A DNA stretch of 64,000 nt from Acidilobus saccharovorans 345-15 (GTDB taxonomy: Archaea > Thermoproteota > Thermoprotei_A > Sulfolobales > Acidilobaceae), in contig NC_014374.1 in assembly GCF_000144915.1 (NCBI RefSeq), positions 1-64,000 on the forward strand, in the 5' to 3' direction. Numbering within the stretch: position 1 is the first letter of the stretch; each line of letters starts with the position of its first letter. The notes under the pieces are model-generated. The model searched no databases and was not told where the DNA came from. It worked only from the letters and a program-made list of their open reading frames with translations. Below, one piece after another: positions 1-7,458 of the stretch. Both the position numbers and the translations under genes were made by a program.

Positions 1-1050
1 GTTTCAACACCATTCCTTGGTTTCCCATTGGTAAATGAGATTGTGGTTACGCATCCAGAGCATAAGTTTCAACACCATTCCTTGGTTTCGCCGTTGAAGT
101 AGTCCTCGTCGTCGTGCACCACCTCCTCCAGTTTCAACACCATTCCTTGGTTTCTGATTGTAACTGGGGCGCTGACAGGGTACATGTAGGTGGTTTCAAC
201 ACCATTCCTTGGTTTCACGTGCCCTATGGAACGCTGAAGGTATACCTATCAAGGTCAAGTTTCAACGCCATTCCTTGGTTTCGCCAGAGTGTCAATTAAC
301 TCCCCCAACGTAAGCGGAGGGCGTTTCAACACCATTCCTTGGTTTCATCTCCTTCTTGTCCCTGCCCAGGTACGCAATTATGGTTTCAACACCATTCCTT
401 GGTTTCTTATGTCATACTCCTTTGCTGCCTCGTGGAGCTGTCCTGCTAGTTTCAACACCATTCCTTGGTTTCTAGAGGACTTTCTTAACAACGCCATTGA
501 TATCCTTGTAATCAGGTTTCAACACCATTCCTTGGTTTCTAGAGCATATAAAGGAGGAAGATATCGAGAAGTTCCTGTTTCAACACCATTCCTTGGTTTC
601 GCCAAGCACAAGCGACAACCCTAACCGCCCCCATGTGTTTCAACACCATTCCTTGGTTTCCAAGAGAAGTTTTATTTGACGCAGTAGACAACAAGGAAAG
701 AGGTTTCAACACCATTCCTTGGTTTCGCGTAGACCTGGAAGCGGTACTCTGCGTAGACAAGGGTTTCAACACCATTCCTTGGTTTCACATTTTGTTTAGG
801 CAGAGGACAGCAAATTTAACAGTGTTTCAACACCATTCCTTGGTTTCTAAATAACTCTCTCGTTCTCGTCTACCTCATAACGGTCGTTCCTAAGTTTCAA
901 CACCATTCCTTGGTTTCCAAGTTTGTTCAGAAAATTGCCTTGAAAGATTCAAGCTATTTCTGTTTCAACACCATTCCTTGGTTTCTCGGAAAGAGAGGAA
1001 AGAAGGGAAAGGGGTAACGTTGTTAAGTTTCAACACCATTCCTTGGTTTC
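1..1050 (-). CRISPR. CRISPR array 1, leftward, 17 repeats visible
   Basis: Seventeen 24-nt repeats start at 1, 66, 131, 193, 259, 323, 383, 449, 516, 577, 637, 703, 763, 824, 894, 962 and 1027. Read on the minus strand the repeat begins GAAACCAAGG and ends GTTGAAAC (type A); on the plus strand it begins GTTTCAACAC. One repeat (259) carries a single base change. Spacers are 36-46 nt and all differ. The leader lies on the right, so the newest spacers are near 1027 and the array continues beyond the left edge of the window. Most spacers are open in at least one frame, as expected for fragments of viral genes. The same repeat is used by array 4. Confidence 0.98.
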
Positions 1051-1240
1051 CGAGCCCTGAGCTGTTATGCTTGTCCCTGTCCTCCGCGCGGCCTGGGGCC
1101 TGCCCTTCCCCCGCTCCTCTGTCCCACTGTTGTCCTCTGCTGGGAAATACTTAAGTTTACCGCCGGCCCCCGGGGGACTTCCCATGTGAAACGTGGGAAT
1201 TACCCGGCTAAGTAGTTTATAAGGTAAATTAACAAAATAA
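1051..1240 (-). promoter_or_regulatory. Leader of array 1 (shortened)
   Basis: This stretch is homologous to the leaders of arrays 2, 3 and 4. In transcription direction it has an AT-rich start, a TATA box (CCTTATAAAC, about 1215-1224), one palindrome at 1179-1199 (TTCCCACGT, three bases, ACATGGGAA) and a conserved segment around AAACTTAAGTAT before the first repeat. The other three leaders carry two palindromes about 100 bp apart; here only one remains, and the sequence on either side matches leader 2 on both sides of a 100-bp gap. It begins right at the cas6 stop codon. Confidence 0.85.
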
Positions 1241-2143
1241 TCAAAACTGCTGCCTAGTGGCGGGCTGGGCCCCCTTGGGCCCAACGACCTCGGCCCTGAC
1301 CTCACCCATGCCCATGGCCCTCAGCTTCCCGACCCCCAGCTCCGACGCTATGGCAAGCAGCCTGTCAAGTATCGCGGAGCCCAAGCCCCCCTTGACGCTG
1401 TACAGGGCCCAGCCCGTGAAGCCCCTGAGGAGCCTGAGCCTCCCTAGGTAGTCCCTGCCTATCACGGCCGTCGTTGGCTTCACGTCGTAGTCCACCTCGA
1501 CAGCGTACATGTCGACCAGCCTGCCTACATAATAGTGGTACAGCGGGGCGTCGCCGCCCGCGCCGGAGAGCCCCAGGAGCAGCTTGGCTGCATATGCCGC
1601 TATGTACGCGGGCTCCGGCAGCAGCCTGTAGGCGTTTGGGACCCTCCTTGACAGACGCGAGGCCCAGGGCGGGGTCATGACCTTGAGCGGTATCGCTGTC
1701 GGCGTGAGGAACAAGAGCCTCACGGCCCCTCCCCTCCCGCCCAGGCCCACCGAGAGCTCCTCCCCCCTGACGAGGGAGGCCGAGGTTACCCTGTACTCCA
1801 GGGCCCCGGGGCCCAAGCTCACGCTGCCCTCGCAGGAGGCCAGCTGGGCCACCTGGGGCGCGGAGAGCGACGAGGCGACTGCCACCACGGCGCCCCTGAG
1901 CCTCTCGCCCTTCCTCACCACGATGGGCCTGTCGCCCTGGGAGTAGAGCCTCCTGCCGCTGCCGTCCGCGAGGGACCTGAAGGTCACCGCCTCCCTGTGG
2001 GCCAGGTAAAGCTCCCAGAGGGGGTGAAGGCAGCCGTTCGGGTCGGCGGCCGCCGACTTGAGGGCCTTGGAGGACATGGGCTGAAGTATTACGTCGTCCC
2101 TGGGCGTGACCTCGAGCTCAAGCCTCAGGAGCGCCCTCGGCAT
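1241..2143 (-). CDS. cas6: Cas6 CRISPR RNA endoribonuclease
   Basis: About 300 residues, the usual Cas6 length. It cuts the long CRISPR transcript inside each repeat to give crRNAs, here for both repeat types. The N-terminus (MPRALLRLELEVTPRD..., then VILQPMSSKAL) matches the first ferredoxin-like domain of crenarchaeal Cas6. Near the C-terminus, GRLRLLRGFTGW and the glycine-rich loop GVGKLRAMGMGEV are typical of the second domain. I chose the ATG at 2143 because the family starts there; a TTG 10 codons upstream is possible. It is the last gene of the adaptation block, 64 bp after csa3, and its stop codon lies at the start of leader 1. The catalytic residue varies in this family and cannot be named from sequence alone. 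Confidence 0.92.
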   Translation of the reverse strand: MPRALLRLELEVTPRDDVILQPMSSKALKSAAADPNGCLHPLWELYLAHREAVTFRSLADGSGRRLYSQGDRPIVVRKGERLRGAVVAVASSLSAPQVAQLASCEGSVSLGPGALEYRVTSASLVRGEELSVGLGGRGGAVRLLFLTPTAIPLKVMTPPWASRLSRRVPNAYRLLPEPAYIAAYAAKLLLGLSGAGGDAPLYHYYVGRLVDMYAVEVDYDVKPTTAVIGRDYLGRLRLLRGFTGWALYSVKGGLGSAILDRLLAIASELGVGKLRAMGMGEVRAEVVGPKGAQPATRQQF

Positions 2144-2207
2144 GTTGGACTCTATTATGTTAAGCAGTGACAAACTTCCGCCCGTCCGCCCGGTGGCCCG
2201 CCGAGCC

Positions 2208-2780
2208 TTAATCCTTCCTGAGGGCAGCCGCCACGGCGCCCCAGGGCGTGGGCCTCAGGCGGCCGCGCCCCTCCAGGAGGCCCGCGGACCTGAGAGACCA
2301 GGCCAGGTTGCTGGCGGTCTTCAGGCTGACGCCCATGCGGGCCGCCAGCCTCTCCACGCTCGAGGCCCCGGCCACGACAAGCCTGAGCGCCTTAAGCTGG
2401 TCGCCGCTGACGCCCAGTCGCCTGAGTGGGGTGAGCTCAAGCCGCCCGGCCCCAGGGACGAGGAGCCAGGCCCTGAAGCCCATCACTGCAGCCGCGGCCG
2501 CGAAGGCTGCCAGCAGCGGGGACTCAGGCCTGGGCCCGGCCCACGCGAGGACCTCGTCGTAGCCCCTCGCAAGCTCCTCCGAGAGCCCTGCCAGCAGGGA
2601 GGCCGCGTCGCCCGAGAGCTGCGAGGCCCTTAGCCACCTGAGGGCGGCCAGCGGGGCCTGGCGGCCGCCGTCGAATGACACGAGCACGGCCCTCTCGCCC
2701 TCCCTGGCGCCGAGCTCCTCGGCGGCGGCGAAGGCAGCGTCTGGCCTCAGCCACGGCATGAGGAGGAGCCTCAGTCCCAT
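2208..2780 (-). CDS. csa3: Csa3-like CARF/HTH transcription regulator
   Basis: About 190 residues. The N-terminal half is a Rossmann-like alpha/beta domain (strands LRLLLMPW, RAVLVSFDGG) as in CARF sensors; the C-terminal 70 residues form a winged helix-turn-helix (LKALRLVVAGASSVERLAARMG, then LKTASNLAWSLRSAGLL). This layout is that of Csa3, which in Sulfolobus activates adaptation genes and CRISPR leaders and binds cyclic tetra-adenylate. It overlaps cas4 by 10 bp when started at the ATG at 2780. By inference, its targets could be the palindromes in the four leaders. Sequence identity to known Csa3 seems modest, so another CARF-HTH regulator is possible. Confidence 0.78.
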   Translation of the reverse strand: MGLRLLLMPWLRPDAAFAAAEELGAREGERAVLVSFDGGRQAPLAALRWLRASQLSGDAASLLAGLSEELARGYDEVLAWAGPRPESPLLAAFAAAAAVMGFRAWLLVPGAGRLELTPLRRLGVSGDQLKALRLVVAGASSVERLAARMGVSLKTASNLAWSLRSAGLLEGRGRLRPTPWGAVAAALRKD

Positions 2781-3319
2781 GCGGGGCACACCCTCCTGAA
2801 CCAGCAGGAGCTGCACCTCTCAGACCTGTACGCCCTTGGGGGCTCCTCCGACTCAAGTACGTCCCTGACCCTGGCCACGAGCTCCTCCGCCTCCCTGAGG
2901 ACGTGGCCGTCAACCTCAAGGGCGAGGAGGTCGCCCCCGTGGTACAGGTAGGCCTCCCTGACCCTGCCCAGGAGCCTGTTGGCCAGCAGGGCGTAGAACT
3001 TGAGCTGGTTCGCGAAGGGCCTCAGCCTCTCCCCGGCGGCCCTGAAGGCCTTGACCTCGAGGACCCGCAGCCTCCCGCTCCCGGAGACCAGGTCAACGAC
3101 CCCGGCCGCCCCAAGCCCCCTGTCCCTCAGGGGCACCTCCTCAAGCCAGGGCCTCTCAAGGCCAAGCTTATAGGCGACGTCCGAGGCCCTGAGAGACCTG
3201 CCCGCCCTCATGCCCCAGGTCTCGGGCTCCCTGAGGCCAAGCCTCACCTTGAGCCACGGGAGGGCCGGGCAGTACGAGTAGTCCTTAACAGCTGTGCCGG
3301 TGACCGCGGCCTCAGCCAA
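2771..3319 (-). CDS. cas4: Cas4 nuclease of the adaptation complex
   Basis: 182 residues, RecB-type PD-(D/E)XK nuclease with an iron-sulfur cluster. The core is visible as GVVDLV followed by LRVLEVKAF, with QLKFYALL as the QxxxY motif. One cysteine near residue 17 (YSYCP) and three at the C-terminus (RCSSCWFRRVCP) would hold the 4Fe-4S cluster. Cas4 trims prespacers and helps select the PAM before integration. It overlaps cas2 by 8 bp and csa3 by 10 bp, so translation is probably coupled. Confidence 0.93.
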   Translation of the reverse strand: MAEAAVTGTAVKDYSYCPALPWLKVRLGLREPETWGMRAGRSLRASDVAYKLGLERPWLEEVPLRDRGLGAAGVVDLVSGSGRLRVLEVKAFRAAGERLRPFANQLKFYALLANRLLGRVREAYLYHGGDLLALEVDGHVLREAEELVARVRDVLESEEPPRAYRSERCSSCWFRRVCPAWD

Positions 3320-3596
3320 GGAGCGTCACCTCAGCAACCCTTGGCGCCGCCAGGGGCCTGCCCACCACGAGGGCGTTGGCCCACTCAACCTCGCTCAGGA
3401 GCACGACGTGCACCACGTCAGTCGAGTCGTCGACCAGCTGCGCCGCGGCCCTGGCAGCCTCCTTGGCCACCGCGAGGCCCCCGGGGCCAACGAAGGCGCT
3501 CCTCTGCACCCTTGAGAGGCCCATCCTCTCCAGCTCCCTGGAGAGCCTGAGCCTCCTCGAGTCGTCGCTCACGTCGTAAACCACCAGGACCCTCAC
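3312..3596 (-). CDS. cas2: Cas2 integration subunit
   Basis: 94 residues, close to the family norm. It starts with the signature MRVLVVYDVSDDSRR (first beta strand and the conserved aspartate) followed by the helix LRLSRELERMGLSRVQRSAFVG. Cas2 forms the central dimer of the Cas1-Cas2 integrase, which inserts new spacers next to the leader. Its start overlaps the cas1 stop by 4 bp. Confidence 0.95.
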   Translation of the reverse strand: MRVLVVYDVSDDSRRLRLSRELERMGLSRVQRSAFVGPGGLAVAKEAARAAAQLVDDSTDVVHVVLLSEVEWANALVVGRPLAAPRVAEVTLLG

Positions 3597-4582
3597 AGGG
3601 GCTCACCCCCGGCGTAGCATGAGTACGCCTGCCCTGACCTGAGCGAGGAGGCCAGCCTGTACGCGTACTCCCTGAGCGCCTCAGAGTACGTCATGGGCCT
3701 GTAGGCGCCGAGGGCCTGGTCCTTGAGCCTGTTGAAGAGCGCTTCAAGCAGAGCCCTCCTGGAGCCCACGTCGAGCAGCCCTCCCTCGAGCCTCGGCCTC
3801 CAGCCAGACGTCACCAGCGCCACCAGGGGCTCGTCAACGACTGGCGCCCTGAACTGCTCAACGTAGTCATAGACCAGCACGGGCCTGCCGCTCCTGTCCA
3901 CGTGGAGGAAGCCGGCGTAGGGGTCGAGGCCCGCCAGCAGCAGGGCCCTGAGGCCAAGGGAGTAGAGCACCGCGTACATGTAGTTGAGGCACGCGTTGAC
4001 AGGGTCGTCGCCCTCCTGGTCCCTGCCGTCGAAGCCGAGGTCCCTGGGCAGCAGCGAGGCCACGAAGCCCCAGTACTCCCTCGCGGCCGCGGCCTCAAGC
4101 TCGAGGAGCCTGGGCCTGAGGTCGTTGGGAGTCCCCCTCAGCTCCATGACTTCCCTGGCCAGCTCCCTCATCCTTGAGACGGTAGACTTAACGGTGGCCC
4201 CGGCCCTCAGGGCGAGCCTCCTCAGCGTTGACGCCTGGGAGAGCACCTTGCAGGCGACCAGGGACGAGGCCATCGAGCCGCCGAGCTCCCCTGAGGCTGC
4301 CATGTACTGGGCCCTCCTGGTCTCAGGCGTCCTTGAGTAGTGGCTCATGTAGGTCACCGAGACTGGCATGCCTCCCCTGTCGAGGACCACCATCTCGACG
4401 CCCGCCGCTGCCATGAGCCTGAGCGCCCTAGATGTCACGCTCACGCCGCCAGAGGCGACCACCACGAGGTCCACCTGGGAGAGGGGCACCTCCTCCCTCC
4501 TGCCGTCCTTTGACCTCACCACGAGGCTTGAGCCAGAGGCGCCCAGCAGGAGGCCGTAGCCAGTGAGGAGCAGCGCCCTCAA
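3593..4582 (-). CDS. cas1: Cas1 integrase
   Basis: 329 residues. The N-terminal beta domain is followed by the helical catalytic domain. The three metal-binding positions are visible: E163 (in ELEAAAAREYW), H227 (GFLHVDRSGRP) and D239 in the motif DYVEQFRAPVVD. Cas1 catalyses insertion of prespacers into the leader-proximal repeat. It shares 4-bp overlaps with csa1 and cas2. Together with the spacer-like insertion in crn1 (see 18072-18158), it is the likely enzyme behind that event. Confidence 0.96.
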   Translation of the reverse strand: MRALLLTGYGLLLGASGSSLVVRSKDGRREEVPLSQVDLVVVASGGVSVTSRALRLMAAAGVEMVVLDRGGMPVSVTYMSHYSRTPETRRAQYMAASGELGGSMASSLVACKVLSQASTLRRLALRAGATVKSTVSRMRELAREVMELRGTPNDLRPRLLELEAAAAREYWGFVASLLPRDLGFDGRDQEGDDPVNACLNYMYAVLYSLGLRALLLAGLDPYAGFLHVDRSGRPVLVYDYVEQFRAPVVDEPLVALVTSGWRPRLEGGLLDVGSRRALLEALFNRLKDQALGAYRPMTYSEALREYAYRLASSLRSGQAYSCYAGGEPL

Positions 4583-5472
4583 ACGGCCGCCACCCCACTC
4601 GAGGCCAGCTCCTCGGCCATGGAGTCCCTGGCCTCCAGGAACCTTGACCTTGGGCCCTCGCCCAGCAGGAGGCCGTGGACGCTGAGCGAGGGCGGGGAGA
4701 GGCTAACTGAGACGAGGAGGCCGTAGTCGAAAGGCACCTCGAGCTGCGACTCAAGGGCCATGGCGTAGCCGGCCATCTGGACCGCGTGCCAGTCCCTGGC
4801 CTGGCCCACCTTGAACTCCACGACGGCGCCGCTCATCAGCGCGTCGACCCTCAGCCTCCTCGCCAGGCCCAGCGGCGTCCCGTCGACCACGTACTCGGAG
4901 AGCCAGGGGGCCCAGGAGCCAGTTGCCGAGCCTCCCAGGAGCCTCTGCAGCGTGGCGTCCCCGGCGAGCATCACGGCGAGGGCCCCCTGGAGGTCCCTGA
5001 GCCTCTGGGCCTCGCCCGCGAGCCCGAGCTGGGAGGCGACTTCGGCGTAGGCCCTCGACTCCATGACCCTCCTGGCGGCCTCCCACGGCTCCACGCCGCG
5101 GCCCACGAGGCCCTGGAGGCCGTAGGCTACCCTCCTGAAGAGCTCGTGCACTGCGGCCCCGAGGAGCATCGCCGCGTCCTGCCTGGGCCCCCTGAGCCTC
5201 GCCTCGAGGGCCTCCCTCGGGCAGCAGCTGTAGTAGGCAACCTCGGCCACGCCGAGGCCGGCCCTGTACCTGGGCCTGACGGGCGGCCTGTCCCAGGCCC
5301 AGCCCCTCAGCTCAGAGGGGACGCTGAGCTGAAGACCGTGCAGGTACTTGAGCTCCTGCCTGAGCAGCTGCAGCACCCTCTGGCACCCCAGGGGGAGGTG
5401 GGGCGAGGAGCTCTTATTGATGATCTGAACACGCTCTGGGATAATCCCAATTGTTAAGTGACAAACGTACAT
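4579..5472 (-). CDS. csa1: Csa1 (Cas4-like) adaptation protein
   Basis: Up to 297 residues. The body (ELRGWAWDRPPVRP, GLGVAEVAYYSCCPREAL) is typical of Csa1, the second Cas4-like nuclease of type I-A adaptation operons. The nuclease core shows as RLRVDALMSGAVVEFKVGQ followed by WHAVQMAGYAMAL. The frame opens at ATG 5472, but a TATA-like AT-rich stretch covers 5468-5485 and the family usually begins closer to VLQLLRQEL, so the real start may be the GTG at 5376, which has GGGGTG upstream. It is the first gene of the block; its upstream region holds the divergent leader 2. Confidence 0.85.
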   Translation of the reverse strand: MYVCHLTIGIIPERVQIINKSSSPHLPLGCQRVLQLLRQELKYLHGLQLSVPSELRGWAWDRPPVRPRYRAGLGVAEVAYYSCCPREALEARLRGPRQDAAMLLGAAVHELFRRVAYGLQGLVGRGVEPWEAARRVMESRAYAEVASQLGLAGEAQRLRDLQGALAVMLAGDATLQRLLGGSATGSWAPWLSEYVVDGTPLGLARRLRVDALMSGAVVEFKVGQARDWHAVQMAGYAMALESQLEVPFDYGLLVSVSLSPPSLSVHGLLLGEGPRSRFLEARDSMAEELASSGVAAV

Positions 5473-5484
5473 TTAATGGATAAG

Positions 5485-5773
5485 CAGTTTTGATTATTTT
5501 GTTAATTTACCTTATAAACTACTTAGCCGGGTAATTCCCACGTTTCACATGGGAAGTCACATGCCCGGTGGGAGCGGTGGGAACATCAATTTTACTTAAC
5601 TAAACATCAGAGAAAGTTAAAAATTCATGGGGGCTTCCCATGTCTCACATGGGAAGTCCCCCGGGGGCCGGCGGTAAACTTAAGTATTCCCCTGCAGAGG
5701 ACAACGGTGGGACAGGAGGGCCGGCCCTGGCAAGGTGAGGGCCAAGGCCAGGGCACGGCATCCCATGGCTTGG
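5485..5773 (+). promoter_or_regulatory. Leader of array 2 (full length)
   Basis: It carries the TATA box CTTATAAACT at 5511-5520, then two palindromes of the form TTCCCA(T/C)GT, three bases, ACATGGGAA at 5535-5555 and 5635-5655, exactly 100 bp apart. Between them is a conserved segment with GGTGGGAGCGGTGGGA and TTTTACTTAACTAAAC. After the second palindrome comes AAACTTAAGTATTCC and a GC-rich run up to the first repeat. The outer 18 bp match the end of cas6 and the start of leader 1, so leaders 1 and 2 are inverted copies around the adaptation genes. Confidence 0.85.
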
Positions 5774-6382
5774 GAAACCACGAGATGGTGTTGCAACGAA
5801 GACCAACAGACTCAGGCTCTGAGTCAGGAAGCCTAAGGAAACCACGAGATGGTGTTGCAACAACTCCGTTACGTCAATGTCTACCGTGATCATGATGTCA
5901 GCCGGAAACCACGAGATGGTGTTGCAACGGTTGAACGCTACTTGTGCTAGAAAGTCGTCATCGTTTTCAAGAAACCACGAGATGGTGTTGCAACTAGAAC
6001 GTTAGCGGAATGACGCCAAGCTGGAATGCCGTGGAAACCACGAGATGGTGTTGCAACTTGCCCTGGCGTGGACCTTAGAACCCTGGTGCCTTGAGGAAAC
6101 CACGAGATGGTGTTGCAACCTGGGGAGCATGCCTAGGGAGAAGGCGTTGGCTAAAATAACCCTGGAAACCACGAGATGGTGTTGCAACTGAGGCATGGCC
6201 TCAGGGTCAAGGCGAAAGAAAGAAATGAAGGAAACCACGAGATGGTGTTGCAACTAGTGAAGTCCTTCAGTTCGGCCAAAAAAGCGCCATCAGGAAACCA
6301 CGAGATGGTGTTGCAACGTCTCAATGAGGTGTTGCAGTAGCTTCACGTCATTCCGTGCGAAACCAAGGAATGGTGTTGCAAC
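5774..6382 (+). CRISPR. CRISPR array 2, rightward, 10 repeats
   Basis: Repeats of 24 nt start at 5774, 5838, 5905, 5971, 6034, 6096, 6165, 6231 and 6294 and are identical (type B: begins GAAACCACGAGATGG, ends GTTGCAAC). The tenth, at 6359, is a hybrid: its first part is GAAACCAAGGAATGG as in type A, its end GTTGCAAC as in type B. A further decayed copy lies at about 6427-6450 (GGCAACCGCGGAATGATG...). Spacers are 38-45 nt. The leader is on the left, so the hybrid repeat is the oldest end. The array points at the 3' end of cmr3. Confidence 0.97.
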
Positions 6383-6579
6383 CAAAATAGCAAGACGCCT
6401 GCGCTGCTTTATTGAGATGATCAATTGGCAACCGCGGAATGATGTTTAACACCCTGGGGCCTGAGGAGACCAAGGTTCCAGAGTCAGAGGGGTAAAGGTG
6501 AGTTCGGTGAGGCGGAGGACGTCACTGCGGTGCCTGGAGGAGGGGCCCCTGCCAGTAAAACAGAAAAAGAAAAAAAGTG

Positions 6580-7452
6580 TCAGAACTCCATCACGGAGCC
6601 CCAGCCCCTCTCAGTGCAAAGCCCCACAGGCCCTTTCACGTCTACCTTAACCCCTGGCATGACCGCAAGTGCCATCGGCAGCCTCCTGCCGTTATCAAAC
6701 CCTAACGAGAGCAGCCTGTAGATGACGGCTGTGCACTCCCTGTCCCCCTCCTTAGTCTCCGCCTTAACGGGCGTCGCGGTCGCCTGGTTTTTGTCCCACA
6801 CTATCTTGTTATCATCAACTACGTCAACTATGGCAGGTGAAATCAAAACACTCCCTAGCCCGAGGGCGCCTTCCTTTACCTTGATGTCCTTTATGACCTC
6901 TATCTTAGCTGGCCTGGACTCGCCTCCAAAGGCGCCAATGGAGTTGTTGAGCTTTAAGGTCTTGTCATAGGCCTCGTCGTCATAAACTTCGACCAGCACG
7001 CCGTACCTCGTCGGACCCTCGCCTAGGATGTCCCTGGCTATCAGGCCTAGGTCCACGTCCCTCTCCATGTATATGTAGTTCTCCTTGGCGCCCTTGGTGC
7101 CCTTGTCAAGAGCTATGCCTATCTTCTTGATGTAGTGCCTGTCCTCCACCTTATAAAGCCTGAGCGACTCGCCTGAGGGGCAGAGCATGGCCCTGCCCTT
7201 CTTTGTAAACGAGTAGGCGCAGAGGTAGGACCCCCTGCTGCCCTCAACGTAGAACATGGGGCCCCTGAATCTTGGAGCGTCGCTGCCGAGGCCATTGACT
7301 ATGTAGGCGAGCTTGAGGAAGCCGTAGATCGTTGAGGGCAGCGGCATGGCCTCAAAGTAGCCCTGGTACATGCTGCCGCTCAGGAGGACCGAGCTCAGGC
7401 CTCCCCACCTGAAGACCGCGGGCGTCAAGGGCCTTATGAGCAGGTAGGTCAT
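6580..7452 (-). CDS. cmr3: Cmr3, type III-B effector subunit
   Basis: 290 residues, RAMP superfamily (Cas5-like). Cmr3 pairs with Cas10 at the base of the Cmr complex and holds the 5' handle of the crRNA. Visible family marks are the N-terminal LIRPLTPAVFRWGG, the middle FGGESRPA and the C-terminal glycine-rich CTERGWGSVMEF. It is the last gene of the cmr operon, 6 bp after cmr2, and its stop faces the distal end of array 2. Confidence 0.92.
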   Translation of the reverse strand: MTYLLIRPLTPAVFRWGGLSSVLLSGSMYQGYFEAMPLPSTIYGFLKLAYIVNGLGSDAPRFRGPMFYVEGSRGSYLCAYSFTKKGRAMLCPSGESLRLYKVEDRHYIKKIGIALDKGTKGAKENYIYMERDVDLGLIARDILGEGPTRYGVLVEVYDDEAYDKTLKLNNSIGAFGGESRPAKIEVIKDIKVKEGALGLGSVLISPAIVDVVDDNKIVWDKNQATATPVKAETKEGDRECTAVIYRLLSLGFDNGRRLPMALAVMPGVKVDVKGPVGLCTERGWGSVMEF

Positions 7453-7458
7453 CCCTCG

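Noticed and set aside
114-854. Open frames across array 1 with the repeated peptides FNTIPWF and FQHHSLVS
   Set aside because: They are translations of the CRISPR repeat in different frames, not genes. The same holds for frames across arrays 2, 3 and 4.
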